This document shows positions 18,695 through 26,779 of a DNA stretch of 64,000 nucleotides, piece after piece (position 1 is the stretch's first letter; each line of letters starts with the position of its first letter). The notes below the pieces were generated by a model. The model was not told the origin of the DNA. It saw only the letters and a list, made by a program, of their open reading frames with translations, and did no database searches. Source of the DNA: JADKCL01 sp031424495 (GTDB taxonomy: Bacteria > Bacteroidota > Bacteroidia > J057 > JADKCL01). The stretch covers positions 25,357-89,356 of the forward strand of contig JANPHP010000437.1 in the NCBI GenBank assembly GCA_031424495.1, written 5' to 3'. The position numbers and the translations under genes are program-made.

Positions 18695-19732
18695 ATGTCC
18701 CTCCCCAACATTCGTAGCATGGACACCGATGCGCTCAAAGCTTGGCTTGCTGGCATCGGCGAAAAAGGATTTAGAGCCAAACAGATCCAAGAATGGATCT
18801 GGAAACGCAATGTCGATGGTTTTGAAGCCATGACCAATCTGGGGCAGGGGCTGCGGCAAAAGCTTGCCGAGAGCTTCACCATCGGTAAACTGCGCATGCA
18901 CTCAGAGCAGCGCAGCAACGATGGCACGATCAAATATGCTTTTGTGATGGCGGATGGCAACCTTGTCGAAGGCGTGCTGATTCCAACCGAGACGCGGGTC
19001 ACGGCTTGTGTGTCTTCGCAGGTGGGCTGCTCACTCACTTGCAAGTTTTGTGCGACGGGCTACCTGGACCTCAAGCGCAACTTGCAGCACTATGAGATTT
19101 TTGATCAAGTGGCCTACATTCGTGACGCAGCTGAGCGTGAGTATGGGCGTCCGCTCACCAACATTGTGTACATGGGCATGGGCGAGCCGCTGCTCAATTA
19201 TCGGAATGTATTGCAGTCCATCGCTGAGATCACCTCTGAAGATGGCTTGGGCATGGCGCCCAAGCGCATCACCGTGAGCACGGCGGGCATCTCCAAGATG
19301 ATTCGCAAGCTGGGGGATGATGGGGTGCGTTTTGAATTTGCCTTGAGTCTGCATGCTGCCAATGACCAGAAGCGCAATGAGATCATGCCCATCAATGAGA
19401 GCAATAGTCTGGAAGCACTGGGCGAGGCGCTGAAGTATTTTTACGAGAAGACCGAGACGCGGGTCACTTACGAATACATCATTTTCAAGGACTTCAACGA
19501 TAGCCTGGAGGATGCAGAGGAATTGTTGCAGTTCTCGCGGATCGTGCCGAGCAAGATCAACATCATCGAGTACAATCCGATCGACGAGGGCGGATTTCAA
19601 AACACCTCGGGCAACCGCTTGCACCGTTTCAGGCAATATTTGGAAGACAATGGGGCGATTGTGAATGTGCGTCGCAGCCGCGGCAAAGACGTCGACGGTG
19701 CATGTGGGCAACTGGCGCTGAAGCATCGCTGA
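18695..19732 (+). CDS. rlmN: 23S rRNA (adenine-2503-C2)-methyltransferase RlmN
   Basis: 345 residues from ATG 18695 (a GTG just before it is less likely). N-terminal RlmN domain with KGFRAKQIQEWIWKRN. Radical-SAM CxxxCxxC at C112/C116/C119 (GCSLTCKFCATG), NIVYMGMGEPLLNY, ITVSTAGI, LHAANDQKRNEIMPIN, YEYIIFKDFNDS. The C-terminal DGACGQLA supplies the catalytic methyl-accepting Cys337. It methylates A2503 of 23S rRNA (and A37 of some tRNAs). Length and every catalytic motif agree with the family. Confidence 0.97.
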   Translation: MSLPNIRSMDTDALKAWLAGIGEKGFRAKQIQEWIWKRNVDGFEAMTNLGQGLRQKLAESFTIGKLRMHSEQRSNDGTIKYAFVMADGNLVEGVLIPTETRVTACVSSQVGCSLTCKFCATGYLDLKRNLQHYEIFDQVAYIRDAAEREYGRPLTNIVYMGMGEPLLNYRNVLQSIAEITSEDGLGMAPKRITVSTAGISKMIRKLGDDGVRFEFALSLHAANDQKRNEIMPINESNSLEALGEALKYFYEKTETRVTYEYIIFKDFNDSLEDAEELLQFSRIVPSKINIIEYNPIDEGGFQNTSGNRLHRFRQYLEDNGAIVNVRRSRGKDVDGACGQLALKHR

Positions 19733-19940
19733 CAATTGAACTGCGCCTTGCAGGAGACCAAATCGGATTTTCCAAAATTCACATTTGATTAAGTATCACA
19801 AAAATTCTTATTTTGCCTTGTCAGAAACCCCTCTGCGGGATAAAGCTCTCTCAACCGCGATTTTACGGATACGGCACTTGATGTTGAACACTCTTAACAT
19901 AGAACGGCAGCCTCGGCGTGGAAAAGCAATATATTTGTCC

Positions 19941-20474
19941 ATGAAAAAAACATTTTTTCTCTTGTTGTTTGCAGTAAGTGCAGCGTTTCAGCTTCATGCG
20001 CAAGCAGGTGCCGATAATCAGCATCCCATACTCAACACGGAACAACTCGCCAAGCAGCACACATACGACAATCTAGACTCGGCGCTTGCCAATCCAGACA
20101 AGGTCTACAAGCTGAGCGTGACTGGTCAAAAGAAGCTCAAAGTAATTCCCGCAGAGATCGGCACCCTTCGCAACCTGCAACTCCTGAACATCAGCGATTG
20201 CAAGATCAAGGAACTGCCCTTGGAAATCAAAGAGTGCAAAAACCTTCAAGTGATCAACTTTTCTGGCAACAAAATCAGGGTCCTCCCTGCTGAAATGCGT
20301 GAACTCAAACAACTTGAGGTACTCTACATCGGTCACAATCGCATTTTGGAACTGCCATCTTGGTTTGGTACGCTCACAAGGCTTCGCAACCTTGATATTA
20401 GCCGCAATGCACTCACGCCTGCCGATGTGAGCAATGCCAAGCGCATGCTGCCCAAAGCCACGATTACCTACTGA
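19941..20474 (+). CDS. Leucine-rich repeat protein, secreted
   Basis: 177 residues from ATG 19941, which gives the signal peptide MKKTFFLLLFAVSAAFQLHAQ; the in-frame extension upstream is not needed. Four to five LRRs of the bacterial/'disease-resistance' spacing follow: LKVIPAEIGTLRNLQLLNIS, IKELPLEIKECKNLQVINFS, IRVLPAEMRELKQLEVLYIG, ILELPSWFGTLTRLRNLDIS. These usually form a protein-binding solenoid. No enzymatic domain or sorting domain is seen. The 3' end overlaps recX (opposite strand) by 7 bp. Confidence 0.85.
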   Translation: MKKTFFLLLFAVSAAFQLHAQAGADNQHPILNTEQLAKQHTYDNLDSALANPDKVYKLSVTGQKKLKVIPAEIGTLRNLQLLNISDCKIKELPLEIKECKNLQVINFSGNKIRVLPAEMRELKQLEVLYIGHNRILELPSWFGTLTRLRNLDISRNALTPADVSNAKRMLPKATITY

Positions 20475-20959
20475 GCCGATCGACTCTCCTGCACCATCTC
20501 TTTGATGGTGACATCGATCACGTCCCATTCATATCCCTTGCCCTCAAGGAAGCCGCGCAGTTTCTGCTGCGTTTCCCAGTCTGTGATGTCACCGACCAAT
20601 TTTTTGCGGGCAATTTCTCCCAATTCCGCTAGGTAGGCCTCGGGCTCGATCAGTTCCAAAGCCTCCGAAATAGCGTCCTCATGCACGCGCTTGCCGCGCA
20701 ATGCTTCCCTGATTTTGACCTTGCCCCAGCCTTTTTGCGAAAAATGTCCTCGCGTATAGGCGCGTGCGAATCGGCCCTCATCCAGAAAACTCTCGTATTC
20801 CAATTGTGTCAACAGTCGCTCGATATCGGCACGCGGGCAACCGAGTTGCGAAAGCTTGGTCCACACATCAGAGCGGCAACGCTCCTGCCAAGCGCAGTAC
20901 TTGCGAGCCTTTTCCAGTCCCTCTTCCTCTTCCCAAACTTGTTCCTTCTTCCTTTTCAT
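20468..20959 (-). CDS. recX: Regulatory protein RecX
   Basis: 163 residues from ATG 20959, the usual RecX length; the longer frame to 21085 adds 42 residues without family likeness. Tandem three-helix RecX repeats: ARKYCAWQERCRSDVWTKL, LEYESFLDEGRFARAYTRGH, GWGKVKIREALRGKRV, IARKKLVGDITDWETQQKLRGFL, GYEWDVIDVTIKEM. RecX binds RecA filaments and limits their growth. recA is not in the window. Convergent with the LRR gene. Confidence 0.9.
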   Translation of the reverse strand: MKRKKEQVWEEEEGLEKARKYCAWQERCRSDVWTKLSQLGCPRADIERLLTQLEYESFLDEGRFARAYTRGHFSQKGWGKVKIREALRGKRVHEDAISEALELIEPEAYLAELGEIARKKLVGDITDWETQQKLRGFLEGKGYEWDVIDVTIKEMVQESRSAQ

Positions 20960-21059
20960 GCTGCAAATCAACTGAGAAATTCGCTCGGATATTGAAATCT
21001 GCCGCACAAGCATTTTTCCAGCTAGCAAAGCGGGCCCTTTTCCAGATCGAGACCAGCGC

Positions 21060-21671
21060 TCACCGGCGCAAAACCTTGAATGCAATGTGGCGCCCCTGCC
21101 CCTGCATGATCGCGAGGTTGATCCAGCTCAGCGCAAACTGCTCGAGCAAAAGGACTTTGTCGTCGTTCCCAAAGTCGTAGCAATTCTCAAAGCCAGCATC
21201 GAGCGCCAATTGGCGGGCGACGGCTTTGGCGTGGGCATTGCTGCCAGCCATGAACATGTCGATTTTGACGTTGTTGTAAGAAGGGTTTTGCATGTTTTCA
21301 AAACCGGTGGAGTTGAAGCATTTCACACATTCGGCTGCGGTGAGTGCCTGAAAGGCATGAAAGGCTGTCGGATAGGGTTCGGGCTTTTTCTGGACGGCAT
21401 TGGTTGCGTCGATGAGCACCTTGCCGGTGAGATCTCCCAACTGCGGCGCCAACTCGACGGCGATGTGGGCAGGGGTCGTGATCACCACCGTCCCCGAGGC
21501 TGCGACGGCCTCGGTGATGCCCGCGACGCGGATGTTTGCGATCGCCTCCATCGTTTTGAGCTCGGCATTGTCGGGGTTGCGCGACCCGACCGTGACTGTA
21601 TGGCCTGCTGCGGCAAAGCGCTTTGCGAGTGCATCGCCGACATTTCCTGCACCTATGACTGCAATATGCAT
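21060..21671 (-). CDS. NADPH-dependent F420 reductase-like oxidoreductase
   Basis: 203 residues from ATG 21671; the frame to 21764 adds no Rossmann sequence. N-terminal HIAVIGAGNVGDALAKRFAAAGH is the dinucleotide motif GxGxxG, followed by VTVGSRNPDNAEL with the Arg typical of NADP preference. VVITTPAHIAVELA, VLIDATNAV and KCFNSTGFENMQNP match F420:NADP reductase (FNO/NpdG)-like proteins. These are common in Bacteroidota that lack F420, so the physiological partner is uncertain. Its 3' end is 101 bp from the recX start on the same strand. Confidence 0.85.
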   Translation of the reverse strand: MHIAVIGAGNVGDALAKRFAAAGHTVTVGSRNPDNAELKTMEAIANIRVAGITEAVAASGTVVITTPAHIAVELAPQLGDLTGKVLIDATNAVQKKPEPYPTAFHAFQALTAAECVKCFNSTGFENMQNPSYNNVKIDMFMAGSNAHAKAVARQLALDAGFENCYDFGNDDKVLLLEQFALSWINLAIMQGQGRHIAFKVLRR

Positions 21672-21997
21672 GATCGATGATTGAGGGGTGAATAATAAAG
21701 TTGATGGTGAAAGAACTATCGAATGGGCGACTTGTTTTTGCAGCAAGCTTGTATTTTGACGCATGCCTGCCGATCGGTGACCAGCCTTGCTCCCTGCCGA
21801 GAGCGCCCCTCATGCGCGCCTACAGGCGCCTTGCGTTCCCATTCCATTCAGCCGAAAAACATGCTTCAAATCCTCCAATGATGTGTTTTTTTATTTTTCG
21901 ATGCCAAAATCACCCTGCCAAATTGACACGAGGTGTCAAAAGGCACTCGTAATATTGAGTACATCAAGAGAGTGTTCAAATCAAAAATCGAGAGAAA
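21672..21997. other. Regulatory intergenic region before the DUF1508 genes
   Basis: No coding sequence supported. It contains the first of three 17-bp palindromes (21923-21939) and a -7-like sequence (21950-21957) before the plus-strand DUF1508 genes. Confidence 0.6.
21923..21957 (+). promoter_or_regulatory. 17-bp palindrome and -7-like element, copy 1
   Basis: TTGACACGAGGTGTCAA (21923-21939) is a perfect 7-3-7 palindrome. TAATATTG starts exactly 27 bp after the palindrome start (21950). The ATG is at 21998. It covers the expected -33 position, so a dimeric regulator could bind here as activator or repressor. Confidence 0.7.
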
Positions 21998-22330
21998 ATG
22001 CGTAAACCAAAATTCGAAATCCTTGTCGGCAAGGACGGCAAGATTCGTTTTCATCTGAAGGCTGCAAACGGCGAAATCATCTTGGCGAGCCGCAGCTATA
22101 CCACCAAACCCGAAGCGGTACACGGCATCGCCTCGGTGATGCGCTATGGCGTGCTGGAAAGCTGCTATGTGCGTCGCGAATCGATCAACGGTCAATTTTT
22201 CTTCCAAGTCAAATCCCCCGCCGGCCGCTTGCTGGGCTGGAGCGAAATGTACCGCAGCCGCCAAGGCCGCGAGACGGGCATCGCCGCCGTGCAAAAAGCG
22301 GCGCTTGTGGGCCGCGTCCTGGAAATCTGA
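21998..22330 (+). CDS. DUF1508 (YegP-like) protein, paralogue 1
   Basis: 110 residues. KFEILVGKDGKIRFHLKAANGEIILASRSYTTKPEAVHGI is a classic DUF1508 unit (beta strands with G-x-x-x-F-x-L-x-A-x-N-G-x-x-I). A second half begins near SCYVRRESINGQFFFQVKSPAGRLLGWSE, so the protein carries two units as in YegP. The family is a small, widespread stress-associated fold of unknown molecular role. It is the first of three tandem paralogues, each with its own palindrome-bearing promoter; a terminator follows at 22358-22399. Confidence 0.88.
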   Translation: MRKPKFEILVGKDGKIRFHLKAANGEIILASRSYTTKPEAVHGIASVMRYGVLESCYVRRESINGQFFFQVKSPAGRLLGWSEMYRSRQGRETGIAAVQKAALVGRVLEI

Positions 22331-22357
22331 GACAGCACCAAAAGGCTTGAGCGAATC

Positions 22358-22399
22358 GGAAAACCCGATGCCTGCCGACTGGGCGGGTATCGGGTTTTT
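22358..22399 (+). terminator. Rho-independent terminator after DUF1508 paralogue 1
   Basis: AAAACCCGAT (22360-22369) pairs perfectly with ATCGGGTTTT (22389-22398), with further partial pairing GCCTGCC/GGGCGGG inside, and ends in T5. Confidence 0.8.
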
Positions 22400-22474
22400 C
22401 CGCCTTTTGAATTTGTCATGCATCCACAAAAAACACTCGCTGCATCCGTCAAAACCTCAAAATGCCATCCTCTT

Positions 22475-22509
22475 TTGACATGAGCTGTCAAGACCCAAAT
22501 GTAGATTGG
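22475..22509 (+). promoter_or_regulatory. 17-bp palindrome and -7-like element, copy 2
   Basis: TTGACATGAGCTGTCAA (22475-22491) differs from copy 1 at two bases and keeps TTGACA..GAG..TGTCAA. TAGATTGG starts 27 bp after the palindrome start, as in copy 1. The ATG is at 22551. Confidence 0.65.
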
Positions 22510-22550
22510 GATAGCAATAAGCAGGTTTTTCACCCAAAAAATAGATTGCA

Positions 22551-22886
22551 ATGCGTAAACCAATGTTTGAAATGCTCACTGGAAACGATGGCAAAACCTA
22601 CTTTCATTTGAAGACAGCCACGGGCACGATTGTGCTCACAAGCCGCGGATTTAACAATAAGGTCGATGCGATCCAAGGCATCGTGAGTGTGATGCGATTT
22701 GGTGTATTTGAGAGTCGCTACATGCGCGAAGAGACCGGAACGGGGAAGTATTTTTTCCAGTTGGTGGCCCCAAGTGGCCGCGTGCTGGGCTGGAGTGAAA
22801 CGTACTATTCCAAACAGTGCCGCGACAATGGCATCGTCGCCGTGCGTCGCGCTGTTCAGTTTGGAAAGGTGCTCGACCTCAATTGA
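22551..22886 (+). CDS. DUF1508 (YegP-like) protein, paralogue 2
   Basis: 111 residues. MFEMLTGNDGKTYFHLKTATGTIVLTSRGFNNKVDAIQGI and a second unit KYFFQLVAPSGRVLGWSETY. It is clearly related to its two neighbours (shared IQGIVSVMRFGV/IASVMRYGV and LGWSE), but diverged enough that the duplication is not recent. It has its own palindrome promoter and a weaker hairpin after it (22920-22953). Confidence 0.87.
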   Translation: MRKPMFEMLTGNDGKTYFHLKTATGTIVLTSRGFNNKVDAIQGIVSVMRFGVFESRYMREETGTGKYFFQLVAPSGRVLGWSETYYSKQCRDNGIVAVRRAVQFGKVLDLN

Positions 22887-22919
22887 GCGTTGCACGGTAT
22901 TTAGATTATCGTGCGCTGC

Positions 22920-22953
22920 CCCTGGCCTTGCTTTGCGAGGTCGGGGGTTTTGT
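22920..22953 (+). terminator. Weak hairpin terminator after DUF1508 paralogue 2
   Basis: CCCC and CCT on the left pair with AGG and GGGG on the right, with mismatches and a bulge between, followed by TTTT. Confidence 0.5.
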
Positions 22954-23058
22954 CATTGATAGCGGCAAATTATAAAAATAAAAGTATTCTTAAATACTGA
23001 TTATCAATGTATTAAATTCATACTTTTGTGCGTGGTTGATTACGTTTTACCTGCATTT

Positions 23059-23093
23059 TTGACACGAGGTGTCAATGCCCAAACGTAAATTAG
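23059..23093 (+). promoter_or_regulatory. 17-bp palindrome and -7-like element, copy 3
   Basis: TTGACACGAGGTGTCAA (23059-23075) is identical to copy 1. TAAATTAG begins 27 bp after its start (23086). ATG at 23137. A second possible -7 element, TACTTTTG, lies just upstream at 23021-23028. Confidence 0.7.
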
Positions 23094-23136
23094 AGTAAGA
23101 AATGGTCGGGGTCCGATCATCTAAAGAAAACAAAAT

Positions 23137-23484
23137 ATGCGTAATCCAAAATTTGAAATCTTCGTTGGCAAAGACAACAAATTCGAATTTCGTCTCAAGG
23201 CCGTCAACGGCGAACCTGTTTTGTTTGGTCCTGGTTTCAGCTCAAAATCAGAAGTGGTGCATGCGATTTCCAATGTGATGTACCACGGCATTTCCAATGT
23301 GCGTTATGTGCAAAAGGAAACCGCCGATGGTCGGTTTTATTTTCAACTCAAGTCGCCAATTGGCCGCCTTTTGGGTTGGAGCGAATATTACCATTCGCGG
23401 CAGACGATGCTCGGCGGCATCCGAGCAGCCCGCATCGCCGCAAAATCTGCGCAAGTCATTGATTTCGCGATCGTCCAAAAATAA
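23137..23484 (+). CDS. DUF1508 (YegP-like) protein, paralogue 3
   Basis: 115 residues. KFEIFVGKDNKFEFRLKAVNGEPVLFGPGFSSKSEVVHAI and a second unit RFYFQLKSPIGRLLGWSEYY. Same architecture and starting motif (MR-x-P-x-FEI/M) as paralogues 1 and 2. Its promoter region carries an exact copy of the first palindrome. It ends 33 bp before a very strong hairpin. Confidence 0.88.
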   Translation: MRNPKFEIFVGKDNKFEFRLKAVNGEPVLFGPGFSSKSEVVHAISNVMYHGISNVRYVQKETADGRFYFQLKSPIGRLLGWSEYYHSRQTMLGGIRAARIAAKSAQVIDFAIVQK

Positions 23485-23517
23485 TGCCGCGGCTTGCGCC
23501 GCCGCCAACCAATAAAA

Positions 23518-23549
23518 ACGGGGCAATCACTGCAAGGTGATTGCCCCGT
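23518..23549. terminator. Strong bidirectional terminator
   Basis: Perfect 13-bp stem ACGGGGCAATCAC / GTGATTGCCCCGT with a 6-base loop, flanked by A-rich and T-rich runs. It lies between convergent genes (DUF1508 paralogue 3 and the barrel-like protein). Confidence 0.88.
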
Positions 23550-23566
23550 CCTTTTGTAGTATCCGC

Positions 23567-24211
23567 CTAGATTCCGACCCTGAAGCCCAAACCGGCAGAT
23601 TTGTAAAAGAGCAGCGGGATGCCCACGCCCGGCTGCCACGGCCCGATGGCCGAAAGCGTTCCGTTTGCAAATACATCGACAGGGTGGGCGCCGTTGGGCA
23701 TGAACCTCCATCCAAGATTCACCCCGATGGGAATCTGCAGCCTGTTGACGGAGGGATCGGTGTTCTTCGCTTTCACCCAGTGCTCCCCGACATATTCGTA
23801 GCGCACATCGATGGCCTTGGCGTTGTTGTAATGCGCACCGATCGTGGTGCCAGCGCGAAACTGCTTGAAGATGCGCCATTCGAAGCCCACATCCGTCCCC
23901 ACTGTCCAAGAGCGCTCGTCATAGGTATTGTGGTAGTAGCCCGCCATCAAGTCTTGGTACAAGCGAAAGTGGTTTTTGGTAACCCAGCTACGCTCCACGC
24001 CTACACGGAAACCTGGACGGATCCGAACTTGATCATACACACCAAGCTGCCCGATCGCCAAGATATTGAACAAATAATCTTGGTGATAAAGGTCGAGCCG
24101 AGCAGCCCACAATTTGGGTGCGGGTGCGGGTATCGTCATGACTGTCGGTTCTTGTGCGCTGACGCTGCCAGCGACGAGCACGAATGCGAGTAAAAAGAGA
24201 TGCTTTCTCAT
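23567..24211 (-). CDS. Barrel-like outer-membrane or periplasmic protein
   Basis: 214 residues. Signal peptide MRKHLFLLAFVLVAGSVSAQ. The mature part has alternating hydrophobic/aromatic strands (WAARLDLYHQDYLFNILA, GFRVGVERSW, HFRLYQDLMAGYYHNTYDE, TDVGFEWRIF) and ends LLFYKSAGLGFRVGI, so an outer-membrane beta-barrel is likely. No family recognised. It is the last gene of a three-gene minus-strand set with the copper-monooxygenase-like lipoprotein (7 bp upstream) and the heme-type lipoprotein. Confidence 0.72.
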   Translation of the reverse strand: MRKHLFLLAFVLVAGSVSAQEPTVMTIPAPAPKLWAARLDLYHQDYLFNILAIGQLGVYDQVRIRPGFRVGVERSWVTKNHFRLYQDLMAGYYHNTYDERSWTVGTDVGFEWRIFKQFRAGTTIGAHYNNAKAIDVRYEYVGEHWVKAKNTDPSVNRLQIPIGVNLGWRFMPNGAHPVDVFANGTLSAIGPWQPGVGIPLLFYKSAGLGFRVGI

Positions 24212-24218
24212 GATGCGC

Positions 24219-25169
24219 TCAATTTTTTTCGTAGAGGAAAAATGCGATGCCCATCTCGTCTTCGCTCGTCACACCAAAGGTGATTTCGCGATCGGTCTCA
24301 TTTTCATAGGTGATCTCGGTGCGCATCCCTGTGCCCGGCACGATGACCAATGGATCGGTGAGGAATAGTTGTGGTGGGTGCTTGTAATCATTGGCCTCCA
24401 GCAACAATTCGCCGTCGCGGGGACCGCCTGCCGCAAAGACCTTGAAGAGCTTGCCTCTTTGGTGCATGTGCGAAGTGATCGAATACACGGTCATATACCG
24501 ATTGGTGGACAGCTCGGTATGCGTGATGGTCGTGGTGGAATGCGGAGGCAAATACAATTCATCGGAATTGTCCACGAGCTCGGTATAGAGGACCTTGTTG
24601 ACTTGGCTGCGGTCGACGGTATTGATATTGAGGTAGACCTCACCAAATCGCGTCTCTGCGGTGCGGTTGTAATAATGGGAATTCAAATCCATCGTGGCGC
24701 CGCCCTTGAGATAAACCGCCATGCCAGGCGGCAGGTCGAGTGTGAAATTTTCAGATTGCGCAGTGAAAAAATTGATGTCCATATTCATGTTGCTGCGAAA
24801 GTTGCCGCGTCCATCTGAGCGGTTTTGATCGCGCATCACGCCGATCTGGGGTTGGTTGGGCGCATTTTCATCTTGGTAGCCGTAGGCGACCAAGTGATGT
24901 GTGCCCGGGCGGCATCGCGATTGGAAATTGGTGACATAGATGTCATCGGTATTTCCGATCGGCAGGCGCATGAACCATTCCCGTTCAAAATTGCCGGGGA
25001 TCGGGAATGCAGGTACGTGGATCTGGAATCCTGAGCCCGGAGCCGGGGCCGTCAAGCCAACAAAGTCGTCGGGGATTTCGGCATTGTCATAGTCAAATGA
25101 CTTCTCGCAGCCTGTCGCCAACCAGATTGTGGCGCACAAGACGAGCATCGAAAAGGTGTATTTTTTCAT
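24219..25169 (-). CDS. Copper type II ascorbate-dependent monooxygenase-like lipoprotein (PHM/DBH fold)
   Basis: 316 residues from ATG 25169; two earlier in-frame starts would lengthen the n-region without benefit. Lipobox near LATGC. The six copper ligands of peptidylglycine hydroxylating monooxygenase can be placed in order: HH in RPGTHHLVAY, H in DLNSHYYN, HxH in TSHMHQRGK, and M in EDEMGIAFF. Length also fits the two-domain PHM core. Such enzymes hydroxylate C-H bonds with O2 and ascorbate or another reductant. It lies 23 bp after a gene for a CX4CH protein that could donate electrons. Activity and substrate are not shown by sequence. Confidence 0.72.
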   Translation of the reverse strand: MKKYTFSMLVLCATIWLATGCEKSFDYDNAEIPDDFVGLTAPAPGSGFQIHVPAFPIPGNFEREWFMRLPIGNTDDIYVTNFQSRCRPGTHHLVAYGYQDENAPNQPQIGVMRDQNRSDGRGNFRSNMNMDINFFTAQSENFTLDLPPGMAVYLKGGATMDLNSHYYNRTAETRFGEVYLNINTVDRSQVNKVLYTELVDNSDELYLPPHSTTTITHTELSTNRYMTVYSITSHMHQRGKLFKVFAAGGPRDGELLLEANDYKHPPQLFLTDPLVIVPGTGMRTEITYENETDREITFGVTSEDEMGIAFFLYEKN

Positions 25170-25192
25170 TGTATTCATTTTGAGGGGGAATA

Positions 25193-25672
25193 TCATTGCA
25201 TGAGTGAACGGTCGGCCACATGGCCATCAAGGGGTGCACCGGCGGCAATCCATTGCCGCACAAATGTGATTTGGTTGGCGGTGAGCACGAGTCCACCGCT
25301 GGGCATCGCCGCCCCAAACTGGTAGGCGCTGCTGTCAAAAATGATTTTTTGATACAGGAAACTGTTGTCGGGATCGTTGGGAATCACAATCTTGAGTCCT
25401 GCATTCGCAGCTTGGGTGTTGTATGCCAAGCCGTTGATCAAGCCGCCGTAGGCAGTCTCGCCCGCCAACAGCGGATGCACAGCCTCAGTCAGGTTCTTTT
25501 TCTTGCCGCTGTTTGCGTGGCAACCACTCAGGGCGCAAGACGGTGCAAAAATCTGATTGTAGATCAATCCGTAGCTGGAGTCTGGGGCCACATATTCGAC
25601 ATCTTTTGTGCAGCTTGTCGTGCACAAGAGGGCAAAAGTGAGCAGGAAAGCGATTGCAATTCGAGACATCAT
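25193..25672 (-). CDS. Lipoprotein with a c-type heme-like CX4CH motif
   Basis: 159 residues. Signal sequence with lipobox near LLCTTSC. Mature part: YNQIFAPSCALSGCHANSGKK (Cys-x4-Cys-His), LVIPNDPDNSFLYQKI, AAMPSGGLVLTANQITFVRQWIAAGA. This is the layout of the cytochrome-like proteins common in Planctomycetes and Bacteroidota, where a distal MP(S/x)GG segment supplies the second heme ligand. The CX4CH spacing is one or two residues longer than canonical CXXCH, so heme attachment should be tested. First gene of the copper-protein operon. Confidence 0.75.
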   Translation of the reverse strand: MMSRIAIAFLLTFALLCTTSCTKDVEYVAPDSSYGLIYNQIFAPSCALSGCHANSGKKKNLTEAVHPLLAGETAYGGLINGLAYNTQAANAGLKIVIPNDPDNSFLYQKIIFDSSAYQFGAAMPSGGLVLTANQITFVRQWIAAGAPLDGHVADRSLMQ

Positions 25673-25945
25673 AGACTGGAGTTATATGTCAAAAATATGC
25701 AAATATTGTGCCGCGCGGCGGGAATTGATGCGCTTTCCTGTTGGCCTCGGGCCATTTCATCATGGCATGGCTGGCCATCAACTCCTGGGGGTCGAACAAG
25801 CGTCGACAAAGTCGCTTTTTTCATAGGGTCATACTTTGGTGAAAGATCATTTGCCTCTAGGACAATCTACCTGCCACCTACCCTTACGGCTTTGTCAGAA
25901 AAAAATTGGATTCCCCTTTTGGGGCCGGAAAAGGCCGCTTTTGCC

Positions 25946-26779
25946 TTACATTTTCTTCAACAGCCAGCGCCACCACTCATCGTCTTTGTCATTTTCGCGG
26001 TAGGCTTGCAGGTCTTGAAACATGTGCTGAAACGACAACTCGACCTCGCCACGCAAGCCCATGAGCAATTCCTCGTCTTGCGTCTCGCGGTCAAAGCGCG
26101 TGGTGTCGATGCGGTCACCGACCATGATGTATTGGCGCTCGGGCTTAGGCCATATCGTGCGGCCGATGCCCTTGACCAGTGGCGGCAGGTTTTCGCCGCC
26201 TTGCAAATACCGATCGGCGATGCCGCTGTTTTGGAGCCAAGCGCCGACAGGCGACTTCATGATGTCTTTGGCATCGAGCACGATGTCAAAAATCTCCTCG
26301 CCGCCGATGGCCGCGACGGGAATAATGTCATAGCCATATTGGATGGCCATGTGGGCGAAACCTGTGCGGTTGCGCCAGATGAGTTGGTAGGCTTCGCCCT
26401 TTTGCTTGCAGACTTCACGGCGCCCGCCTGGGAAGACGAGGATGTGCTGCCCGTCTTGCATGAGCGCCGAGCAACTCTCGCGCGTGCCGGGCACCATGCC
26501 CACATTGCGGATGAGGTCGCGCCAAAAGGGCACGCCCCAATGCAGGTGATCGACAAGCGGTCGCAGCATGATGTCTTTTTGCAAATACATCTCCAATCCC
26601 AAAAACAAGCCGTCGGTGAGGCCCATCACGGTGTGATTGCTCACGTAGAGCGCCGGCCGGTCCCGCTCGATCTTCTCAAAGCCAAACAGCTTGGGCGAAA
26701 ACCAATTGTTGAAGGGCTTGGCTATCTCGCGCACCAATTCCTTGGGTGGCGGCACAAAATCATCTTCTAGTCTGGCCAT
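25946..26779 (-). CDS. Lysophospholipid acyltransferase family protein (PlsC-like)
   Basis: 277 residues. NHTVMGLTD fits the NHx4D catalytic motif; FPGGRREVCKQKGEAYQLIWRNRTGFAHMA contains the FPGG and downstream substrate-binding motifs, and PVAAIGGEE follows. This is the TMEM68/diacylglycerol acyltransferase-like branch of glycerophospholipid acyltransferases, not the short PlsC. It is expected at the inner face of the cytoplasmic membrane. It stands alone; the 3' side is 273 bp from the heme-type gene. Confidence 0.85.
   Translation of the reverse strand: MARLEDDFVPPPKELVREIAKPFNNWFSPKLFGFEKIERDRPALYVSNHTVMGLTDGLFLGLEMYLQKDIMLRPLVDHLHWGVPFWRDLIRNVGMVPGTRESCSALMQDGQHILVFPGGRREVCKQKGEAYQLIWRNRTGFAHMAIQYGYDIIPVAAIGGEEIFDIVLDAKDIMKSPVGAWLQNSGIADRYLQGGENLPPLVKGIGRTIWPKPERQYIMVGDRIDTTRFDRETQDEELLMGLRGEVELSFQHMFQDLQAYRENDKDDEWWRWLLKKM

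Noticed and set aside
25220..26770. 516-codon plus-strand frame over the acyltransferase and heme-type genes
   Set aside because: Antisense to two genes with firm family motifs (NHx4D, CX4CH); the frame has no recognisable domain.
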